Source of the DNA: Glandiceps talaboti
Taxonomy: Eukaryota > Hemichordata > Enteropneusta > Spengelidae
Reading direction: 5' to 3'
NCBI RefSeq assembly: GCF_964340395.1
Contig: NC_135563.1
Coordinates: 15,689,651 to 15,742,150, forward strand
DNA: 52,500 bases
Under the pieces are notes generated by a model. It ran no database searches and was not told the DNA's origin. It saw nothing but the letters and a program-made list of their open reading frames with translations. This document shows positions 49,014 through 52,500 of this stretch, piece by piece (the first letter of the stretch is position 1; the number at the start of each line of letters is the position of its first letter). The position numbers and the translations under genes are program-made.

Positions 49014-49766
49014 TTATCGCAGGTGTAAGTCTAATAGATGTTGTCGGTTCTGAAAGGGTCCCCATGCTATATTTTCTCCACACGTATCATCGTTATCGCC
49101 GAGTCTGAATTCATCATGGTCATGTCCGACCCCAAAATCATCGTTGTTTTGTAGATTTCGCCTGTTTTCCCTGCTGTCGCCAATCCTTGCGTGTCGACGC
49201 ACACGTACACGTTCGACCATACGTGGTGTACGTGTAGAAATGTGCTGACTCCTACCACGTTCGTTTCTTCGCTCATCATCCTTCAGGTTTGTATCGTTAA
49301 TCTCGGCTTGAAGACGCATAACTTTAGATGTACCTCTTCGTGTCTTTCCTTCAACCGCTGTGTTAAAATCTTAAGACTGAAGGGATAAGCTTTCACCTTG
49401 TTAAAGCGTCAAAATAAAGTTACCATAAGATATCTGCTGTCTCTTCAGTTAATCGTACTCGTCACATCTGGATCGGCGATGTTTTCCTCTGTAACGTTGG
49501 TGGCGCTGTATGGTTTCTTAGCAACCACCTGTGCGATTCTCGTATTCTAAAACTTAACTCATTCTTCTGAATTGAAGGACTTGAACTACACTTTAAGCGC
49601 AACAACCCCGTCTTCTTTTTCCCCCAAATATCGGATTATTCATGCTTACACTAAACCCAAGACTTCAAATACTAGTAATCTTTCAAAAGGTAAACTTCCA
49701 CTTGATTGCAATGACTGTGAAAATGACACACTGAAAACAAAGACTCGTAAGCTTACCTCCCGACAT
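49014..49766 (-). CDS. Unrecognised charged protein, 2-exon minus-strand gene (121 aa)
   Basis: Exon 1 (49766-49757) codes only ATG TCG GGA G and is followed at once by the donor GTAAGC. Exon 2 (49369-49014) follows an acceptor ...cttaag and ends in TAA. The single G left from exon 1 plus AT from exon 2 makes GAT, so the phases fit and the frame stays open for 118 codons. The product is very polar, rich in Arg, Asn, Asp and Glu, with a possible helical part (KVMRLQAEINDTNLKDDERR) and an acidic His/Asp stretch (GVGHDHDEFRLGDNDD). No domain is recognised. A tiny first coding exon is also seen in CFAP58. If exon 1 is wrong, an internal ATG at 49319 would give 101 aa. Another same-strand frame is open for 70 codons across exon 2, which lowers confidence. 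Confidence 0.4.
49513..49525. promoter_or_regulatory. RFX X-box-like motif
   Basis: GTTTCTTAGCAAC fits the loose RFX X-box pattern (two half sites with a short spacer). It lies in the intron of the proposed minus-strand gene. A similar GTTACCAAGGAAAC lies at 50138-50151 in the plus-strand exon. X-boxes often mark ciliary genes, but loose matches also arise by chance. Confidence 0.3.
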
Positions 49767-50009
49767 TACAAGTTGAAAATATCAAAATAAAACATTAGGA
49801 ATATGTTTACTTTAGTATGGATGTAGAGTGGCGTTGTTAACATGAAAATATTACATCCATCTCTAATGTTGATATTACTCTCAACGTCTCAAGTTAATCA
49901 CTTACAATGATACGAGACCAAGCTTTGTAATCGAGGTCGAAGCCTACCTGCCGATTTACATGCAACAAGTCAGGGGGGAAGCCTCTATTGGCTTTCTATT
50001 GAGTGACGA
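49767..50009. promoter_or_regulatory. Candidate bidirectional promoter between the two right-end genes
   Basis: The gap between the two proposed start codons is 243 bp. ATTGG (inverted CCAAT) occurs just before the plus-strand ATG, at about 49987. The call stands or falls with the two gene models. Confidence 0.3.
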
Positions 50010-50183
50010 ATGACTAGTAATCAACAACCAATTTATAACCTGCCATTAGTTCATTTTATGCAATTTACTCAACAATACATCTTCAATAGCCCACCCTTTA
50101 CAACTCGACAGGCTGCTGACGTCACCAGTACGTTACCAAGGAAACCAAAGAGCCTCTCTGGAGAGAAATTTCCGTTGCACAAG
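50010..50183 (+). CDS. First coding exon of an unrecognised plus-strand gene (58 codons)
   Basis: An in-frame TGA precedes the ATG at 50010. The frame then runs 58 codons and ends at AAG/gtatga, a good donor in phase 0. The peptide begins MTSNQQPIYNLPLVHF and ends LSGEKFPLHK; codon content looks coding. No signal peptide or domain is recognised. A second in-frame Met (residue 17) is a possible alternative start. Its start is 244 bp from that of the minus-strand gene at 49014-49766. I could not find the next exon before the window ends, because the following 2 kb is mostly microsatellite. Confidence 0.4.
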
Positions 50184-50667
50184 GTATGAGGAACTGTGTT
50201 GAGTAGGCCGCGAGGGTTCCATGCATGTCTGGAATTTGTGTCAGCGTTTCAAGTATTGATACACACGGCCTACGTGATGCTTAGAGGCCTTCCTTTGATG
50301 TTAATAAACACACTTATTCACTCCCTTTCCGACAGACGATTTTACCAATTTCACGTATATTTGGTTCTATTCATAATTTTTTGTTTGTTACTCAAGTAAC
50401 GGGGAAAGCCCGTTGAAATGAGGACAGATGATAAAATAGATATGTGATGGTTTATTTTGTTCGACATTAGCTAGTGACCTGATGCAGAAAGAGACATCTC
50501 ACTGGTGAACTCGATAATTTTATGAGTCCGAATTTTATGATTCCGTACATTCGCTTTTCGATACTGCCGCATTTCGAATTCTTTTCGACTTTTACAAAAT
50601 TTTGTTAGACAAACACCAAAGAATCCACATTCCAAGCGCACGTTAACTTTTTCCTCTTTTTTTACGT

Positions 50668-50671
<4 letters not shown>

Positions 50672-50715
<44 letters not shown>

Positions 50716-50752
50716 CTCGGTGAGTATCAATCTGCTAAGACAGTGCTCTATA

Positions 50753-50832
<80 letters not shown>

Positions 50833-50868
50833 ATATATATGTGTGTGTGTGTATGTATGTATATATAT
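50672..50868. repeat. (AT)n tracts
   Basis: Two AT tracts (50672-50714 and 50755-50826) with a 40-bp unique spacer, then TG and TATG units. Confidence 0.95.
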
Positions 50869-51471
50869 CCTGCTAAAAAGGTGAAAATTGGAGTGAATTA
50901 ATTTCTTTGTAAGTTATCTAAAACTGTTTTACTTTATATTTTTTCTCCACTGCGTTGCCATATCCTGCGGAGAACATCATCATTTCTTGATACTGGCTAT
51001 TAATTGATGTTACAAAAACATGTAATTATTTAATCAATGGTGACCATTCTTAAGTTGAACATTAGACGTTGCCAAGTTATTCACATCTCAACGACATATA
51101 TTGTTCGGAAAAGAGTTGAAACCGCTGTTTCTAAGGGCAACCAAGGAATGAAAAGGAAAAATAAGTAATCTCCGGATGTACGCGAATTCCTGTCATAATT
51201 TGGTACATGTATGTGTAGCTTGTGACTGGCCTTGATATTTGGTGAAAACCAGGCTCGTATTTTCAACATTAACGATTTCAATCTAAGGTTTCCTATTAAG
51301 TTATATTTGTGAATGCGATTCGAGACCTTATTGAAAGTTTACAACCAGACGTGACTGTTGACTCGTTTGATTCTACAAATATTCCATAGGAAAGGCAAAT
51401 TATTACTACAAGTGTGTGTGTGCGCGCATGTGAGTGAATGTGTGTGTATTTATTTATTAATGTGTGTGTGC

Positions 51472-51474
<3 letters not shown>

Positions 51475-51502
<28 letters not shown>

Positions 51503-51681
51503 TGTATGTATGTATGTATGTATGTATGTATGTATGTATGTATGTATGTATGTATGTATGTATGTATGAATGTATGTATGCATTATGTATTATGTATGTA
51601 TGTATGTATGTATGTATGTATGTATGTATGTATGTATGTATGTATGTATGTATGTATGTATGTATGTATGTATGTATGTAT
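51475..51681. repeat. (TATG)n microsatellite
   Basis: About 50 TATG units with one interruption (GCATTATGTATTATG, about 51579). Confidence 0.95.
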
Positions 51682-52500
51682 TTATTCGTGTGTGCATGCA
51701 TTTATTTATCATTGGTATTGTTTACTTGTTTGTTTTTGATCATTTTTTTTGCACGGGGTTTATTGCTTTGGAAAAATCGACAAACAAGATGCTTCCAACG
51801 AATCGCATAAGTCAGGAATTGATAAACGATGAAACTAATTAAACATATCTAGACTATTATAATTAACTTCTTTGTATCAAAGTAATTCAAACTGATAGAG
51901 TTTTTCGTCACTCTGTAAAACTCTCCTAGTCATAAATAGTTCTTGTATAATTGAATAACTGCTATAAATATAGCATAGACATGGTTATAGTGATGACATT
52001 GATACTGTATTTTTAGGAGAAAGTTGGTAAAATGCCAATTTTCAAACAAAACAAAATGGCTTCCTCTATTTTCTACCATACACCTAAAACTACATAAACT
52101 TGGGTCACGTGATGTCTGTCTTTCTTTTCGTTGTTTAATGTCACCAGGGGATCAGTTACAATGACCAGATATATTTTGAGTAACAAGTTGACAAAATGAA
52201 AATAGACAAAAAATAAACTCGCCACCAGTACACCTTCATTTCCACTACACACATCACCCATTAAACATGGGTAGGATCTAGGAGGAATATTATATCTGGA
52301 TTTTTTAGGCTTCCTATAAATAAGTATAATAACCTAAAAACTATTTATCGGTAGTTATGGGTACGTAAAATCCGGAGATGCCTATTGTCCAACTGAATAC
52401 TGGGATATATATGTTGGCCTGTCGTCAAAAAAATGGCTGCTGATACGTGATACTTGACTTTTCTAATTTAAATATTTATGAATATTTAAAACTCTTTCCG
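51682..52500. other. Right edge, no feature recognised
   Basis: AT-rich with short ORFs only. The plus-strand frame ending at 51842 (ALEKSTNKMLPTNRISQELI) and the minus-strand ORF at 52073-52261 are not recognised and have no clear splice borders. Confidence 0.4.

Noticed and set aside
49572-49790. 72-codon plus-strand ORF rich in Ser, Thr and Lys
   Set aside because: No ATG in frame; it covers the intron and tiny first exon of the better minus-strand model. It could still be an exon, but nothing joins it.
51296-51842. ORFs of 83-150 codons on both strands
   Set aside because: Products of the TATG microsatellite at 51475-51681.

Overview
This is eukaryotic, animal nuclear DNA. Genes are split by GT-AG introns, intergenic and intronic DNA is AT-rich, and TATG, CA, ACTC and AT microsatellites, small inverted-repeat elements and minisatellites are abundant. 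The two clearly identified proteins (CFAP58 and a mitochondrial GrpE) are animal-like and CFAP58 is a motile-cilium protein. Together with the repeat spectrum this suggests a marine invertebrate bilaterian. I cannot name the species.

Layout. Positions 1-33,500 hold no gene I can identify. They hold repeats: a tRNA-headed SINE-like unit (6.6 kb), two and a half copies of a TTAA-flanked MITE (8.5-12.5 kb), several fold-back elements, a 66-bp minisatellite next to a perfect hairpin (21.8-22.7 kb), a 1.73-kb terminal-inverted-repeat element carrying a broken ORF and two nested palindromic MITEs with 9-bp target duplications (22.8-24.6 kb), a 5'-truncated LINE 3' end between two copies of an 83-bp sequence (25.4-26.5 kb), and a family of about eight tiny elements with TAGTCT ends (17-33 kb). 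At 33.6-34.9 kb there is a tentative three-exon gene for a small secreted protein with four Arg-Arg sites and one Gly-Arg-Arg, like a peptide prohormone.

The firm gene core is 36.6-46.6 kb. GRPEL1 (minus strand, 4 exons, 226 aa) and CFAP58 (plus strand, 13 exons, 887 aa) are head to head, with 399 bp between start codons, so they probably share a bidirectional promoter. Both reading frames are complete and every exon junction keeps phase.

The right end (49.0-50.2 kb) holds a second, less certain head-to-head pair: a minus-strand two-exon gene (121 aa, with a 10-nt first coding exon) and the first exon of a plus-strand gene (58 codons, ending in a good splice donor). Neither is recognised. 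An RFX X-box-like motif lies in the intron of the first and another in the exon of the second, which fits, but does not prove, ciliary genes. The rest to 52.5 kb is AT and TATG microsatellite and unassigned DNA.

All calls come from reading the sequence by eye. No homology search, splice predictor or folding program was run.
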